This document shows positions 1-9,700 of a stretch of DNA of 46,786 nucleotides, in pieces; positions within the stretch are counted from its first letter, which is position 1, and each line of letters begins with the position of its first letter. Location: assembly GCA_900318205.1 (NCBI GenBank), contig ONJS01000022.1:1-46786 (forward strand). The letters are read 5' to 3'. Source of the stretch: an uncultured Prevotellaceae bacterium (GTDB lineage Bacteria; Bacteroidota; Bacteroidia; Bacteroidales; Muribaculaceae). The position numbers and the translations under genes are program-made. The notes under the pieces are model-generated. The model was not told the origin of the DNA, ran no database searches, and saw only the letters and a list, made by a program, of their open reading frames with translations.

Positions 1-118
1 AAAGATAATTTCAAATCCGTTGACTCCAAAAATCGCTGTAACTAACTGAATTTCAATAATTTCAAAGAACTTTTATGATTTTTTAGTGGACACTAATGAA
101 CCAAATAACCAAACGATT

Positions 119-2188
119 ATGATGAAGAAGATTGCGACATTGTTGACGATGGTGACAGTAGCTATGATGGCTGTTGCCCAGATGGCTAATCCCGTCACGT
201 TTACTTCCCAACTCAAGACCACCAACGGCTCCAGCGAGGGCGAGATTGTTTTTACTGGCAAGATCGACAAGGGCTGGCATGTGTATTCGACCAACCTGGG
301 CGATGCGGGTCCCACCGAGGCCAGCATCACCTTCCACAAGAAGGACGGTGTCGAACCCGTGGGCAAACTCAAAGCTGTGGGCAAGGAAATCTCACAGTTT
401 GACGAGATGTTCGGTGCCAAGCTACGCTACTTTGAGAACAACGTGCAGTTTGTGCAGAAGGTGAAGTTCACCAAGCCCAACTATGACATCGACTGCGACC
501 TGGAATACGGCGCCTGCAACGACCAGTCCTGCCTGCCTCCGTCGAGTTCAAGCCTGAAGAAAGCCGGCAAGTCGCCCGCGGTTGACGGTGAGGCCGACAA
601 GAACAAGGAAGAAGAGGACAAGGCAAAGGCTGAGGCCGAAGCCAAGGCCAAAGCCGACTCTCTCGCTGCCCTGGCAGCCGCCGACAGCGCCGCCATGGCT
701 CCGCCCGTTGATAGCGCTGCCCTCGCCGCTCTGGACCACGATGCGCTGTGGAAGCCCGTAGTGGGCGATATCCAGGCCATCGACGGCACCAGCAGCGGTT
801 CCAACCGTTCGCTGTGGTATATCTTCCTGCTGGGTCTGCTGGGTGGACTGGTGGCACTGTTCACGCCCTGCGTGTGGCCCATCATCCCCATGACGGTGAG
901 CTTCTTCCTCAAGCGCGCCAAGAACGACAAGAAGAAAGGTATCAAGGATGCCATCACCTATGGCATCTCGATTGTCGTCATCTACCTGCTGCTGGGCTTG
1001 ATCGTGACCGCCATCTTCGGTCCCAGTGCGCTGAACGCGCTCTCGACCAACGCAGTGTTCAACATCTTCCTGTGCCTGCTGTTGGTGGTATTCGCCCTGT
1101 CGTTCTTCGGCATGTTCGAAATCAAGCTGCCCAGCAAGTGGTCCAACGCCGTTGACAGCAAGGCCAGCAGCACCAGCGGTCTGCTGTCCATCTTCCTGAT
1201 GGCTTTCACCCTGGCACTGGTATCGTTCTCCTGCACGGGTCCCATCATCGGCTTCCTGCTCGTGGACTTCGCCACCAGCGGTAACTTCTGGGGCCCCGCC
1301 ATCGGTATGCTGGGCTTCGCATTGGCTCTGGCACTGCCGTTCACACTATTTGCCCTCTTCCCCTCGTGGCTGAAATCGGCACCCAAGTCGGGCGGCTGGA
1401 TGAACATCCTCAAGGTGGTACTCGGCTTCATCGAGCTGGCATTTGCCTGCAAGTTCTTCTCGGTGGCCGACCTGGCTTACGGCTGGCACCTGATGGACCG
1501 CGAGGTATTCCTCTGCCTGTGGATCGCCATCTTCGGTCTGCTGGGCCTCTACCTCATCGGCAAACTCAAATTCCAAAGCGACATTGTCGAGGGCGAGGAG
1601 CAGAAACCCATGCCCGTGATCTGCATCATGGGCGGACTGATCTCCATCGCCTTCGCCATCTATATGATTCCGGGCCTGTGGGGTGCACCGTGCAAGGCAG
1701 TGAGTGCCTTTGCCCCGCCCATGAACACCCAGGACTTCAACCTTAATACCAAGGAGGTGCGTGCCGCCTACACCGACTATGAGCAGGGCATGGCTGCCGC
1801 TGCCGCCTCGGGCAAACCCGTCTTCCTCGACTTCACGGGCTTCGGCTGCGTGAACTGCCGCAAGATGGAGGCTGCCGTGTGGACCGATCCCAGCGTGGCG
1901 GACAAGCTGAACAAGGACTATGTGCTCATCTCCCTGTTTGTCGATGACAAGCGCCCGTTGCCCGAGCCCATCGAGGTGACCGAAGCAACTGGCGAGAAGC
2001 GCACCCTGCGCACCATCGGCGACAAGTGGAGCTACCTGCAGCGCTACAAGTTCGGCAGCAACACCCAGCCCTTCTACGTCTGCGTGGACCCGCAGGGCAA
2101 CGCCCTGAGCGGCTCCTTCAGCTACAAGGAGGACGTCCCCGCCTTCCTCGACTTCCTCAACGGCGGCCTGGAGAAATTCAAAGAATAA
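119..2188 (+). CDS. dsbD: DsbD-family thiol:disulfide interchange protein
   Basis: Inner-membrane protein that passes electrons from cytoplasmic thioredoxin to periplasmic thiol proteins. The predicted 689-residue protein has a signal peptide (MMKKIATLLTMVTVAMMAVA), an N-terminal DsbD-alpha-like domain (about residues 22-145), and a charged Ala/Glu/Lys linker (about 155-200). A polytopic membrane domain follows (about 225-545) with the two redox cysteines of the family: C251 in FTPCVWPIIP and C372 in SFSCTGPIIG. The C-terminal thioredoxin-like domain carries C577-V-N-C580. All three DsbD modules are present, so the protein looks complete. The frame is open upstream to a GTG at 86, but the ATG at 119 (or 122) starts the signal peptide directly and is preferred. 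A repeat-rich 3' region separates it from the next gene on the same strand. Confidence 0.93.
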   Translation: MMKKIATLLTMVTVAMMAVAQMANPVTFTSQLKTTNGSSEGEIVFTGKIDKGWHVYSTNLGDAGPTEASITFHKKDGVEPVGKLKAVGKEISQFDEMFGAKLRYFENNVQFVQKVKFTKPNYDIDCDLEYGACNDQSCLPPSSSSLKKAGKSPAVDGEADKNKEEEDKAKAEAEAKAKADSLAALAAADSAAMAPPVDSAALAALDHDALWKPVVGDIQAIDGTSSGSNRSLWYIFLLGLLGGLVALFTPCVWPIIPMTVSFFLKRAKNDKKKGIKDAITYGISIVVIYLLLGLIVTAIFGPSALNALSTNAVFNIFLCLLLVVFALSFFGMFEIKLPSKWSNAVDSKASSTSGLLSIFLMAFTLALVSFSCTGPIIGFLLVDFATSGNFWGPAIGMLGFALALALPFTLFALFPSWLKSAPKSGGWMNILKVVLGFIELAFACKFFSVADLAYGWHLMDREVFLCLWIAIFGLLGLYLIGKLKFQSDIVEGEEQKPMPVICIMGGLISIAFAIYMIPGLWGAPCKAVSAFAPPMNTQDFNLNTKEVRAAYTDYEQGMAAAAASGKPVFLDFTGFGCVNCRKMEAAVWTDPSVADKLNKDYVLISLFVDDKRPLPEPIEVTEATGEKRTLRTIGDKWSYLQRYKFGSNTQPFYVCVDPQGNALSGSFSYKEDVPAFLDFLNGGLEKFKE

Positions 2189-2202
2189 ACTTTGAGTTGT
2201 CA

Positions 2203-2276
2203 GTTGTCAGTTTTCAGTTGTCAGCAGCATCCGCATTCAACTGAAAACTGACAACTAACAACTGAAAACTGACAAC
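2203..2276. repeat. Inverted plus direct copies of an 18-bp GTTGTCAGTTTTCAGTTG unit
   Basis: GTTGTCAGTTTTCAGTTG at 2203-2220 is perfectly complementary to 2238-2255, with 17 bases between, so the transcript could fold into an 18-bp hairpin. The right arm is copied again as a direct repeat at 2259-2276. The block fills the gap between the dsbD stop and the next start at 2283. The right-hand copies contain TGA or TAA triplets in several frames. It may act as a terminator or mRNA-stabilising structure, but there is no U-tract. Confidence 0.8.
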
Positions 2277-2282
2277 TGAAAT

Positions 2283-3569
2283 ATGATTGAGAAGAATGTT
2301 AGAGAGCAGATTATCGCGTTGATGAAGCGCGAAGTTGTCCCTGCCGTTGGGTGTACCGAGCCCATGGCAGTGGCATTGTGTGTAGCCCGCGCCACCGAGG
2401 CGCTCGGCCGCCGTCCCGAGAAGATTACCGCCCTGCTGAGTGCCAACATCCTCAAGAACGCCATGGGCGTAGGCATCCCCGGCACCGGCATGATAGGCCT
2501 GCCCATCGCCATCGCCCTGGGTGCCATCATCGGCAAGAGCGAGTACCAGCTCGAGGTGCTGAAGGACGTCAACCCCAAAGCCATCGAGCAAGGCAAGCAA
2601 TACATCGACGAGGGACGCATCGACATCCAGCTGAAGAAGGACTGCTGCGACAAACTCTATGTCGAGGCCATTGCCGAGGCTGACGGTCACACCGCTACGG
2701 CCATCATCCAGGGATCACACACCCGCTTTGTCCGCGTCACCCGCGACGACGAGATGCTCCTCGACCAGCAAGCCGGCAACAGCGGCGGTGACAACGATGA
2801 TGAAATCGCCCTCAACCTGCGGCTCGTCTATGATTTCGCCATGCAGGCACCGCTCGACGAGATCCATTTCATCCTCGAGACCCGTGACTATAACCTCAAG
2901 GCTGCCCAAGAGTCACTCAAGGGCAACTACGGCCACTGCCTGGGCAAGACCATGGACAGGCCGTTGAGCCACGGCATCTTCGGCAACACCATCTTCTCTC
3001 GCATCCTCTCCAAAACCGCATTGGCCACCGATGCCCGCATGGGCGGTGCATTGATTCCCGTGATGAGCAACAGCGGCTCGGGCAACCAGGGCATCTGCGC
3101 CACAAATCCCGTTGCCGTCTATGCCATGGAGAACGAGAACACCGAGGAGGAGCTCATCCGCGCCCTCACCCTGAGCCACCTGACGGCTATCTACATCAAG
3201 CAGAGCCTGGGCAAGCTCAGTGCCCTGTGCGGCTGCGTCGTGGCTTCCATCGGCAGCAGTTGCGGTATCACCTACCTGATGGGCGGTGATTTCAACCGCA
3301 TCTGCTATGCGGTCAAGAACATGATTGCCAACCTGACGGGCATGATCTGTGACGGTGCCAAACCCAGCTGCGCACTGAAGATCGCCTCGGGCGTCTCCAC
3401 AGCCCTGCTGAGCGCCGTCCTCGCCATGGAAGGCCGCCACGTCACCAGTGCCGAGGGCATCATCGAGGACGATGTGGACCGCAGCATCCGCAACCTCACC
3501 ATCATCGGCGCCGACGCCATGTGCGCTACCGACCAGATGGTCCTCAACATCATGACCGGCAAGAAGTAA
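2283..3569 (+). CDS. L-cysteine desulfidase / serine dehydratase alpha family protein (UPF0597, YhaM/CyuA-like)
   Basis: A 428-residue cytoplasmic protein of the UPF0597 family, whose studied members break down L-cysteine to pyruvate, sulfide and ammonia with an iron-sulfur cluster. Visible signatures are VGCTEPMAVALCVARA near the N-terminus, the Gly-rich GSGNQGI loop in the middle, and cysteine motifs LCGCVVASIGSSCG and AKPSCALKIASG in the C-terminal half. Cysteines at these three places are the likely cluster ligands by family analogy. Length matches the family. It starts 7 bases after the inverted-repeat block and may be co-transcribed with dsbD, which would put two thiol-related genes together (inference). 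A strong hairpin follows at 3592-3627. True substrate, cysteine or another amino acid, cannot be read from sequence. Confidence 0.88.
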   Translation: MIEKNVREQIIALMKREVVPAVGCTEPMAVALCVARATEALGRRPEKITALLSANILKNAMGVGIPGTGMIGLPIAIALGAIIGKSEYQLEVLKDVNPKAIEQGKQYIDEGRIDIQLKKDCCDKLYVEAIAEADGHTATAIIQGSHTRFVRVTRDDEMLLDQQAGNSGGDNDDEIALNLRLVYDFAMQAPLDEIHFILETRDYNLKAAQESLKGNYGHCLGKTMDRPLSHGIFGNTIFSRILSKTALATDARMGGALIPVMSNSGSGNQGICATNPVAVYAMENENTEEELIRALTLSHLTAIYIKQSLGKLSALCGCVVASIGSSCGITYLMGGDFNRICYAVKNMIANLTGMICDGAKPSCALKIASGVSTALLSAVLAMEGRHVTSAEGIIEDDVDRSIRNLTIIGADAMCATDQMVLNIMTGKK

Positions 3570-3591
3570 CCAGCCAGAATCACAAAAAACA

Positions 3592-3627
3592 TTGAGGGGG
3601 ATGCGCCGCTTGGCACATCCCCCTCAA
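3592..3627. terminator. Bidirectional terminator hairpin between convergent genes
   Basis: TTGAGGGGGATG (3592-3603) pairs perfectly with CATCCCCCTCAA (3616-3627), and the inner GCC/GGC extends the stem to leave a GCTT loop. An A-run precedes it on the plus strand, giving a T-run for minus-strand transcripts. It lies between the convergent genes ending at 3569 (+) and 3657 (-). Confidence 0.8.
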
Positions 3628-3656
3628 CAGTAAATAAGTGTTATCCTTGATGCGGA

Positions 3657-4166
3657 TTAGAATCCGGAATAACGAACACCAGATACATGGTATACAAAGC
3701 CATAACTGTCATCGGTGAAGGTGATGTCATACTCGATGGCATCGGTCAGCTGACCGTTTGCATTCAGACCTCCGTTTGGCATGATCTTGCCATTGGTGAT
3801 CGTGCAGAACTGATCATCGTCTCCGTCATTGTACATGAAGCCATTATTGTATGAAAACGTCTGATTATTCAGATCAATGGGCACCTTGATAGTATAACCC
3901 CAGAAGTTGTCGCCATCGCTCAGCCACATCTGGTCAGCATCGTCGTTGGCGGTGTTGTATGTGTACATGTCCCACTCGCCCATGCCGTAGGGATCCTCAT
4001 ACAGAAGATTTCCTTCTTCATCATAAGCGTCAACGGTAACCACCCAGTGGCCTGCCATCTTCTCTACTGCCGTTCCGCCAGCGGGCTCATCGGTCTCAAC
4101 AGCGCAAGAAGCCAGTCCGAGGCACAACCCGAGGCTCAAAGCAAATATTGAAAAATATTTCTTCAT
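3657..4166 (-). CDS. Small lipoprotein, Lipid_bd-like (SusC/D operon-associated)
   Basis: A 169-residue lipoprotein with signal peptide MKKYFSIFALSLGLCLGLASC and lipidation at C21. The remaining beta-rich domain (AGHWVVTVDAYDEEGN, then repeated Trp/Tyr/Asp-rich strands) resembles the lipid-binding putative hydrolase family (PF12888) often found as the last gene of SusC/SusD operons; this is a family-level impression only. It is the last gene of a four-gene minus-strand operon, 28 bases after the upstream lipoprotein, and ends at a strong hairpin. Likely located on the outer membrane. No catalytic motif is visible, and its ligand cannot be predicted. Confidence 0.78.
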   Translation of the reverse strand: MKKYFSIFALSLGLCLGLASCAVETDEPAGGTAVEKMAGHWVVTVDAYDEEGNLLYEDPYGMGEWDMYTYNTANDDADQMWLSDGDNFWGYTIKVPIDLNNQTFSYNNGFMYNDGDDDQFCTITNGKIMPNGGLNANGQLTDAIEYDITFTDDSYGFVYHVSGVRYSGF

Positions 4167-4194
4167 AATCTAATTCAATTAAATAGGTTCTTAG

Positions 4195-4932
4195 TTAATC
4201 AACTTTGTTGAGCACAATGTCCATATAGATCTGGCCAGCATAGCACAGGCTATAGCTGATAACGCCATCTTCATAAATACCGTCTTCCAGATAATCTACA
4301 CCATCGCCCCAACCTGCAATGTAGCTGCTGAGCAATTCGATATTGCCATCGTTGTCCACACTCACATAGGCGGTCATGGCATAGCGTGAGCCGTAGGCAC
4401 GGATCTGGTCATACCAACCACCGAAGATGTCGTTCACGTAGTAGATACCAGGAACAATCATATCAAAGATGATGCCCGTGCACTGAGTCGTGTTGCCATA
4501 GTAGGCGGCACGGTCAGCATAGGTGCGGGCACCCTGGTAGATCGAAGCTTCCATATCAACATCATATTCACCGCTGATATCGAGCGTCACGGTCGGATCA
4601 TAGACGCACACGGTGCGCTCAACCGAGGCAGGATAACCGTCGCTGCCCACAGCTGAATAGGTGATATAATAGAAACCTAGAGTGTTGGTATCCACCTCAT
4701 CAGCTCCTTCGATTGTAATCTTGGAAGTGATATCCTCACCGGCGAGGGTGCCAGTGCATCCAGGGTCAACAAACTTGCTGCCCACGGGAACAAGCATGAA
4801 TTCGTCACCCTGCATTTGAAGGTCTGCATAGTAGGTCAGGCGAGAATCGGTCAACTCATCTTTGCCATCATTACATGATGAAAGTGCAAGCATCCCGAGT
4901 GCCAATAAACCGAATAAATATATTTTCTTCAT
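4195..4932 (-). CDS. Surface lipoprotein with Ig-like domain (BT_2262/DUF5011-DUF5012 type)
   Basis: A 245-residue lipoprotein with signal MKKIYLFGLLALGMLALSSC and lipidation at C20. Residues about 30-110 (KFVDPGCTGTLAGEDIT... GFYYITYSAVGSDGYPASVERTV) look like the immunoglobulin-like DUF5011/BT_2262 domain. The C-terminal half is an uncharacterised beta-rich domain. It sits where SusE-like glycan-binding lipoproteins occur, directly after SusD, so it is probably a surface glycan-binding accessory (inference from position). Spacing to SusD is 47 bases and to the next lipoprotein 28 bases, consistent with one operon. Confidence 0.8.
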   Translation of the reverse strand: MKKIYLFGLLALGMLALSSCNDGKDELTDSRLTYYADLQMQGDEFMLVPVGSKFVDPGCTGTLAGEDITSKITIEGADEVDTNTLGFYYITYSAVGSDGYPASVERTVCVYDPTVTLDISGEYDVDMEASIYQGARTYADRAAYYGNTTQCTGIIFDMIVPGIYYVNDIFGGWYDQIRAYGSRYAMTAYVSVDNDGNIELLSSYIAGWGDGVDYLEDGIYEDGVISYSLCYAGQIYMDIVLNKVD

Positions 4933-4979
4933 AATATGTTCGTTTTTTAGTTGTTTCTACTTTCTCTCGTAGTTCACTA

Positions 4980-6461
4980 TTACTTGGCATCCCAGAATAC
5001 ACGGTCACTGAGCAACTTGGCCGCAGGGGTATTCTTATTCAGCTGACGAGCAGTGCTGGGATAAGGTACACGCTTGCACAGGCCACCAGCCTGGATGTAG
5101 TTCAACGCAGGAACAATCATCTGACCAGCGCTGTAAACAGTGGGATCCTCAAAGATCTGCCTTCCAGTATAGGTACTGGTTGCAGGCACGTCGGTGCGGC
5201 GAACCTCACTCCATGCCTCCATGTGGTCACGATAGAACAGAGCAGCCCACTTCTGCATATAGATCATGTTCAAGCGGTTGATATCGTTCGCCTGAGTATC
5301 CCAATTCACGCGGTTGCCACTCAAGAACGCGCCAGCACTCATGCCACGGGAAGCAAAGTCGGCCTGTACGCCAGCCTCGTAAGCCTCCTTGGCGGCAGCC
5401 TTGTTGCCCCAACGCAGTTGGGTCTCGGCGATGAGGAACTGCAGCTCACTCTGGGTGAAGAAGTAGATGGGTGCGAACGTTGCAGGCGTGTAGTCGATGG
5501 CGCTCACATCCTTGTTCTTCCAGTCAACACCCCATGACTTATAGACGGTCTTGGCACCGGGTATCTGACCTACATACTCGCCAGCATCATTCTTCATGAT
5601 GGCGTAGTCGATGCGCGGGTCGTTGGTTGCCAGGTAGTAGCTCACGATGGGATAGGAAGCCACGTGGTTCTTGGTACCCAGGGCGCGTGCAACATCATAC
5701 CAGGGGTTATACTGACCCTCAGCATTGCTGTAAACGTTCCAAGCAACGTCGCCATCAAAGAAGTCGTCATCATTGACCAAGGCAACAGCCTTGCTCTGAT
5801 ATTCACCGGCATTGATGCCGCCGTCAATCAGACGCAGGTACATGCGCAAACGCAGGGCGTTAGCAAAACCACGCCACTGGCTCACGTTCTTGTTGAGCAG
5901 CGGGTCGGTAAGGGTCATGGGATCGCCCTCGAGCGCTTCCTGAGCAGCGTCAATCTCAGCAAGAACGCCCTTATAAACGTCCTCACCATTGTCCCAAACG
6001 GGATTAGAATTGGCACTACCTTGCAGGGCCTCGGTATAGGGCACCTGGTCCAGATTGTCCACCAGAAGCTGGAAAGCATAGGCACGCAGAACGGTGCAAG
6101 CAAACAAGTCGCTCTTGTTCTCGGTGCGCTCCATCACGTCCTTGATGTCAGCGAGGGCACCGGCATAGAGCGTGCGATAGCAACGGTCAAACAGGTTGGT
6201 TGACTCGTCAATATTAAGCTCGGCCTCATTATTGTACTGGTTGGCCTCGGGGCGCTGCTCAAAGTACTGGGCAAAGAAGCCGCTGTAGTTGAACATGGCA
6301 TCGCCCACAGCTGCAGCGACAGCATTCTCAGCAGCCGGGAACACCAGGTCGGGAGTGACGTCACTGCTCGACGGGTAGTTGGGGTCGTCGTTGATGTCAA
6401 GATTGCACGACGACAGGCAGAATACGGCTGCAATAGTCAGCAATAAATATATCTTTTTCAT
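4980..6461 (-). CDS. SusD/RagB-family nutrient-binding outer-membrane lipoprotein
   Basis: A 493-residue SusD-like lipoprotein, the lid that binds substrate over the SusC channel. The signal peptide MKKIYLLLTIAAVFCLSSC gives lipidation at C19, followed by the NLDINDDPNYPSSSDVTPD start typical of the SusD-like_2 group. Helical repeats continue through the body, with YNPWYDVARALGTKNHVASYP and the C-terminal NRVNWDTQANDINRLNMIYMQKWAALFYRDHMEAW-type segment characteristic of the family. Length is normal. The gene lies 18 bases after the SusC partner. Substrate cannot be told from the sequence; the neighbouring GH97 and GH13 enzymes point to an alpha-glucan. Confidence 0.93.
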   Translation of the reverse strand: MKKIYLLLTIAAVFCLSSCNLDINDDPNYPSSSDVTPDLVFPAAENAVAAAVGDAMFNYSGFFAQYFEQRPEANQYNNEAELNIDESTNLFDRCYRTLYAGALADIKDVMERTENKSDLFACTVLRAYAFQLLVDNLDQVPYTEALQGSANSNPVWDNGEDVYKGVLAEIDAAQEALEGDPMTLTDPLLNKNVSQWRGFANALRLRMYLRLIDGGINAGEYQSKAVALVNDDDFFDGDVAWNVYSNAEGQYNPWYDVARALGTKNHVASYPIVSYYLATNDPRIDYAIMKNDAGEYVGQIPGAKTVYKSWGVDWKNKDVSAIDYTPATFAPIYFFTQSELQFLIAETQLRWGNKAAAKEAYEAGVQADFASRGMSAGAFLSGNRVNWDTQANDINRLNMIYMQKWAALFYRDHMEAWSEVRRTDVPATSTYTGRQIFEDPTVYSAGQMIVPALNYIQAGGLCKRVPYPSTARQLNKNTPAAKLLSDRVFWDAK

Positions 6462-6479
6462 GTCTGTTTCAGTTTTTGA

Positions 6480-9400
6480 TTAGAATTTAACCTGTACATT
6501 GAAACCAAACTTGCGTGAGCTCGGGTTAGCGGAGAACTCACCATAGTTACCCTCCAGGTCATTACCGAAGGTAGAAGTCTCGGGATCGATAAAGGTGTTG
6601 CTCTTGGGAGTCCACAAGAACAGGTTGTTACCGAAGAACGACAGGTTCACACCCGTGATAAAGCAGTTGGCAAACCACTTGGTGGGCATCTGCCAGCTCA
6701 AGATTACACTACGCAGTTTCACGTAGCTCTTGTCAACGAGGAATGCACGGTCCAGTTGGGAACCACCGGCATCCCAATAGGTGAAGATACCCGTCTCATC
6801 GAGCGGAGTAGTGTTCTCATCGTAGATGGGGTTGCCGTTCTCATCTTCACCCACCTGCTGTACAGAGTTGGGAACGATGAACGGGTTACGGTTGTTGAAC
6901 GCAGTCTGGATAGCGTTACCGGTGAAGTAGGTGATGTCCTTGGTGCGCGAGTAGAGCATACCGCCGTGACGAATGTCGAGGTTGGCGGTCAGGCTGACGC
7001 CCTTGTAGCTCAGCGTAGTGCCGAAGCCCATCAGATACTTGTAGTTCATGCTGCCGACAATCTGCTGCTCGGGGTTAACCAGCGGCTGACCCTCGCCGTC
7101 GCAGATAATCTTGCCGTCCTCGGTCATCTGGGGAACGTAAGCCTTGAACACGCCCAGAGGCTCACCCTCGATAGCGTACAGGCTGGTACCACCGCTCAGA
7201 CCGTAGATGGTAGCAATGCCGCCCAACTCCTCAGGCAGCTTGATGACCTTACTCCAGTTCTTGGTGTAGTTCCAGGTTACATCCCACTGGAAGTCGCCAA
7301 TCTTGACGGGAGTCACGTTAACCAACAGCTCGACACCACGGTTGCGGATCTTACCCAGGTTCATGTTCTGGGCAGTGTAACCGGTAGCGGGATCCATGTT
7401 CAGTGAGAAGATCTGCTTGTCGGTGTTGCGATCGTAGTAGGCAGCATCAAAGCTGAAGCGGTTCTGGAAGAACGCCATATTCAAACCAAGCTCAAACTCG
7501 GTGGTCATCTCAGGACTCAGGTTCTGGCTACCCAGCACGTTGCCCAATGAGTAGGCATTCACGCCCACCTTGGTGAACGGGAACGAGCTACCGTTACCGA
7601 AACCGCTGGTGGCAGCAGCTGCCTGAGCATATACTGAATTGGTCATATATACACCAGCGTCATTACCGGTGCGACCCCAAGCCACGCGGAACTTACCGAA
7701 GGTGAGGATGTTGCGCTGTTCGGGCTTGAGCAGCTCGCTGAACAGGAACGACAAGCTCACACCAGGATAGAAGTAGGAGCGATTGTCCTTGGGAAGGGTC
7801 GACGACCAGTCGTTACGGCCCTGGAGGGTCAGGTAAACCATGTTCTTCCAGGCGAACTCAGCACTGCCGAATACGGCCAGATAGCGGCGCTTCCACTCCG
7901 ACTGCGAGGTCGAGGGAATCTCGGCACTGTTCGACAGGTTGTACCACATGGGGATGGTCAGGTTGGTCACCGAAGAGCCCAGGTAATTATAGCTGCGCTC
8001 ATTGCCGTTGAAACCGAGCTGAGCATTCACGTGCCAGTCTTCAAGAATCTGCTGGTCATAGGTCAACATGAAGTTCTGGTCAATCTCACGACGGCGGGTG
8101 ATGCTCTGCGATACCTCACCGGTGAGGTCCTTCAGGGCGTCCTCATAGTTGGGGGTGTCCTTGAACAAGGCTGCCATGTTGGGCGAGCCATAGTTGTGGT
8201 GACCCGTATTGGTATCCAAACCGAAGCGGTAGGTAGCCGTGAAGTATTTCAGGAATGCATAGTCGAGCTGCAGGTTGCCGTAGAAGCGCTCCTGCTCATA
8301 CTCGTTCTGGTAATTCTCAATAATGTAGTACGGGTTGGTTACACCGTAAGGGGTGTAGTAGTAACCCGGAGTGTTGAACGGGTTGTTCAGATCCTTCATC
8401 TCGACGATGGAGATGTCGCGCGGAGTCTGCATGATGCTGTTGTACATCGAACCCGTCTTCTGACCGGTGGTCACGAAGTGGTTGCGCTGGAACGCATAGT
8501 TCAACGAGGTGCTGAAGGTGAACGCGCCGGCAGTATGGCTACCGCGGGCCGATACCGTATACTTGGTATAGGTGTCGGCATCCTTGGGGATGATACCGTT
8601 ATCGTTGATCTGTGACAGCGACACGAAGTAGGTGCTCTTGTCGGTTGCACCGTTGAACGAGATGCTGTTGTTGTAACGGAAACCGGTGCTGAAGAAGTCC
8701 TTCACGTTGTTCTTGATGGGAAGGTAGGACTTCAGGTTCTGGCTATGGTTGTAAACCCAACCGTAGAGCTGCTCGGAGCCGTCAAAGGCGGGACCCCAAG
8801 AACCGTTCTCAATCTCGGTGTGGTCACCATACCAACCCATACCGAAGCCGTTCTGCATCTGAGGCAGACGCATAACCGACTCCCACTGCAGGCCACCGTT
8901 GTACTCGATACCCACGCCGCGGCTCTGCTTGGAACCCTTCTTGGTGGTAATCAGGATGACACCGGCGCCGGCACGGCTACCGTACAGGGCGGTAGCGGCA
9001 GCACCCTTCAGAATGGTCATGCTCTCAACGTCGTTGGGGTTAACGGCGCTGGCGCCGTTACCGAAGTCGTAACCGCTGTTCAGACCATCACTGCTGTAAG
9101 TTGCCGAGTTGTTCAGGGGCACACCATCCACTACATACAGCGGCTGGTTGCTGCCCGAGAGCGAGCTGACACCACGAATGATAACCGACTTGGAGGTACC
9201 GGGGTCGGATGATGTCTCAGCAATCTGGACACCAGCCACCTTACCGGCAAGACTCGACATGACGTCGTTGGTGCGGGCCTGGGCAATGACATCACCCTTG
9301 ATCGGGGTAGCCGATACACCCAGCGCCTTAGCCTCGCGCTTGATACCCATCGCAGTAACCACGATCTCATCAAGAGCCGTGTTGTCCTCCTCAAGGGCGA

Positions 9401-9668
9401 CTGTTACAAAACCCGAAATCGCAACGACCTTGGTCTTGTAGCCCAAGCAACTGATTCGCAATTGCGTCACGTTGTCGTTGACGGTTACTGTGAATTGACC
9501 GTCAAGGTCGGTTGCAGTACCCTGTGACGAGCCGACAGCTTGCACAGTGGCACCAATCAGCGGCTCATTGTCAACGGCACTGACGACTTTACCATTCACG
9601 GTCTTGTTGGCCCATGCACTCATCACGATGAGGCATATCGCCATCAGAGTTGATAAAAGTCTCTTCAT
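6480..9668 (-). CDS. SusC/RagA-family TonB-linked outer-membrane transporter
   Basis: A 1,062-residue TonB-dependent channel that imports oligosaccharides bound by its SusD partner. Start at 9668 (MKRLLSTLMAICLIVMSAWA signal peptide) is preferred over an in-frame upstream ATG at 9704, which lacks a signal sequence. After the signal comes a carboxypeptidase-D-like domain (NKTVNGKVVSAVDNEPLIGA), then the plug (DEIVVTAMGIKREAKALGVS, LYVVDGVPLNNS, KGAAATALYGSRAGAGVILI), then the beta barrel ending in ...FGFNVQVKF with the usual C-terminal Phe. First major gene of the operon with SusD and two lipoproteins. A good promoter lies at 9962-9990, leaving a leader of about 290 bases that holds a possible 64-codon ORF. 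Confidence 0.95.
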   Translation of the reverse strand: MKRLLSTLMAICLIVMSAWANKTVNGKVVSAVDNEPLIGATVQAVGSSQGTATDLDGQFTVTVNDNVTQLRISCLGYKTKVVAISGFVTVALEEDNTALDEIVVTAMGIKREAKALGVSATPIKGDVIAQARTNDVMSSLAGKVAGVQIAETSSDPGTSKSVIIRGVSSLSGSNQPLYVVDGVPLNNSATYSSDGLNSGYDFGNGASAVNPNDVESMTILKGAAATALYGSRAGAGVILITTKKGSKQSRGVGIEYNGGLQWESVMRLPQMQNGFGMGWYGDHTEIENGSWGPAFDGSEQLYGWVYNHSQNLKSYLPIKNNVKDFFSTGFRYNNSISFNGATDKSTYFVSLSQINDNGIIPKDADTYTKYTVSARGSHTAGAFTFSTSLNYAFQRNHFVTTGQKTGSMYNSIMQTPRDISIVEMKDLNNPFNTPGYYYTPYGVTNPYYIIENYQNEYEQERFYGNLQLDYAFLKYFTATYRFGLDTNTGHHNYGSPNMAALFKDTPNYEDALKDLTGEVSQSITRRREIDQNFMLTYDQQILEDWHVNAQLGFNGNERSYNYLGSSVTNLTIPMWYNLSNSAEIPSTSQSEWKRRYLAVFGSAEFAWKNMVYLTLQGRNDWSSTLPKDNRSYFYPGVSLSFLFSELLKPEQRNILTFGKFRVAWGRTGNDAGVYMTNSVYAQAAAATSGFGNGSSFPFTKVGVNAYSLGNVLGSQNLSPEMTTEFELGLNMAFFQNRFSFDAAYYDRNTDKQIFSLNMDPATGYTAQNMNLGKIRNRGVELLVNVTPVKIGDFQWDVTWNYTKNWSKVIKLPEELGGIATIYGLSGGTSLYAIEGEPLGVFKAYVPQMTEDGKIICDGEGQPLVNPEQQIVGSMNYKYLMGFGTTLSYKGVSLTANLDIRHGGMLYSRTKDITYFTGNAIQTAFNNRNPFIVPNSVQQVGEDENGNPIYDENTTPLDETGIFTYWDAGGSQLDRAFLVDKSYVKLRSVILSWQMPTKWFANCFITGVNLSFFGNNLFLWTPKSNTFIDPETSTFGNDLEGNYGEFSANPSSRKFGFNVQVKF

Positions 9669-9700
9669 ACAGTAAACAATTAGATAACCCATCGGCACGC

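Noticed and set aside
6756-7406. Long plus-strand open frames inside susC, and similar ones antisense to the TonB receptor, GH13 and rimO genes
   Set aside because: They are antisense shadows of well-recognised genes in GC-rich codon use, with no domain signatures or promoters.
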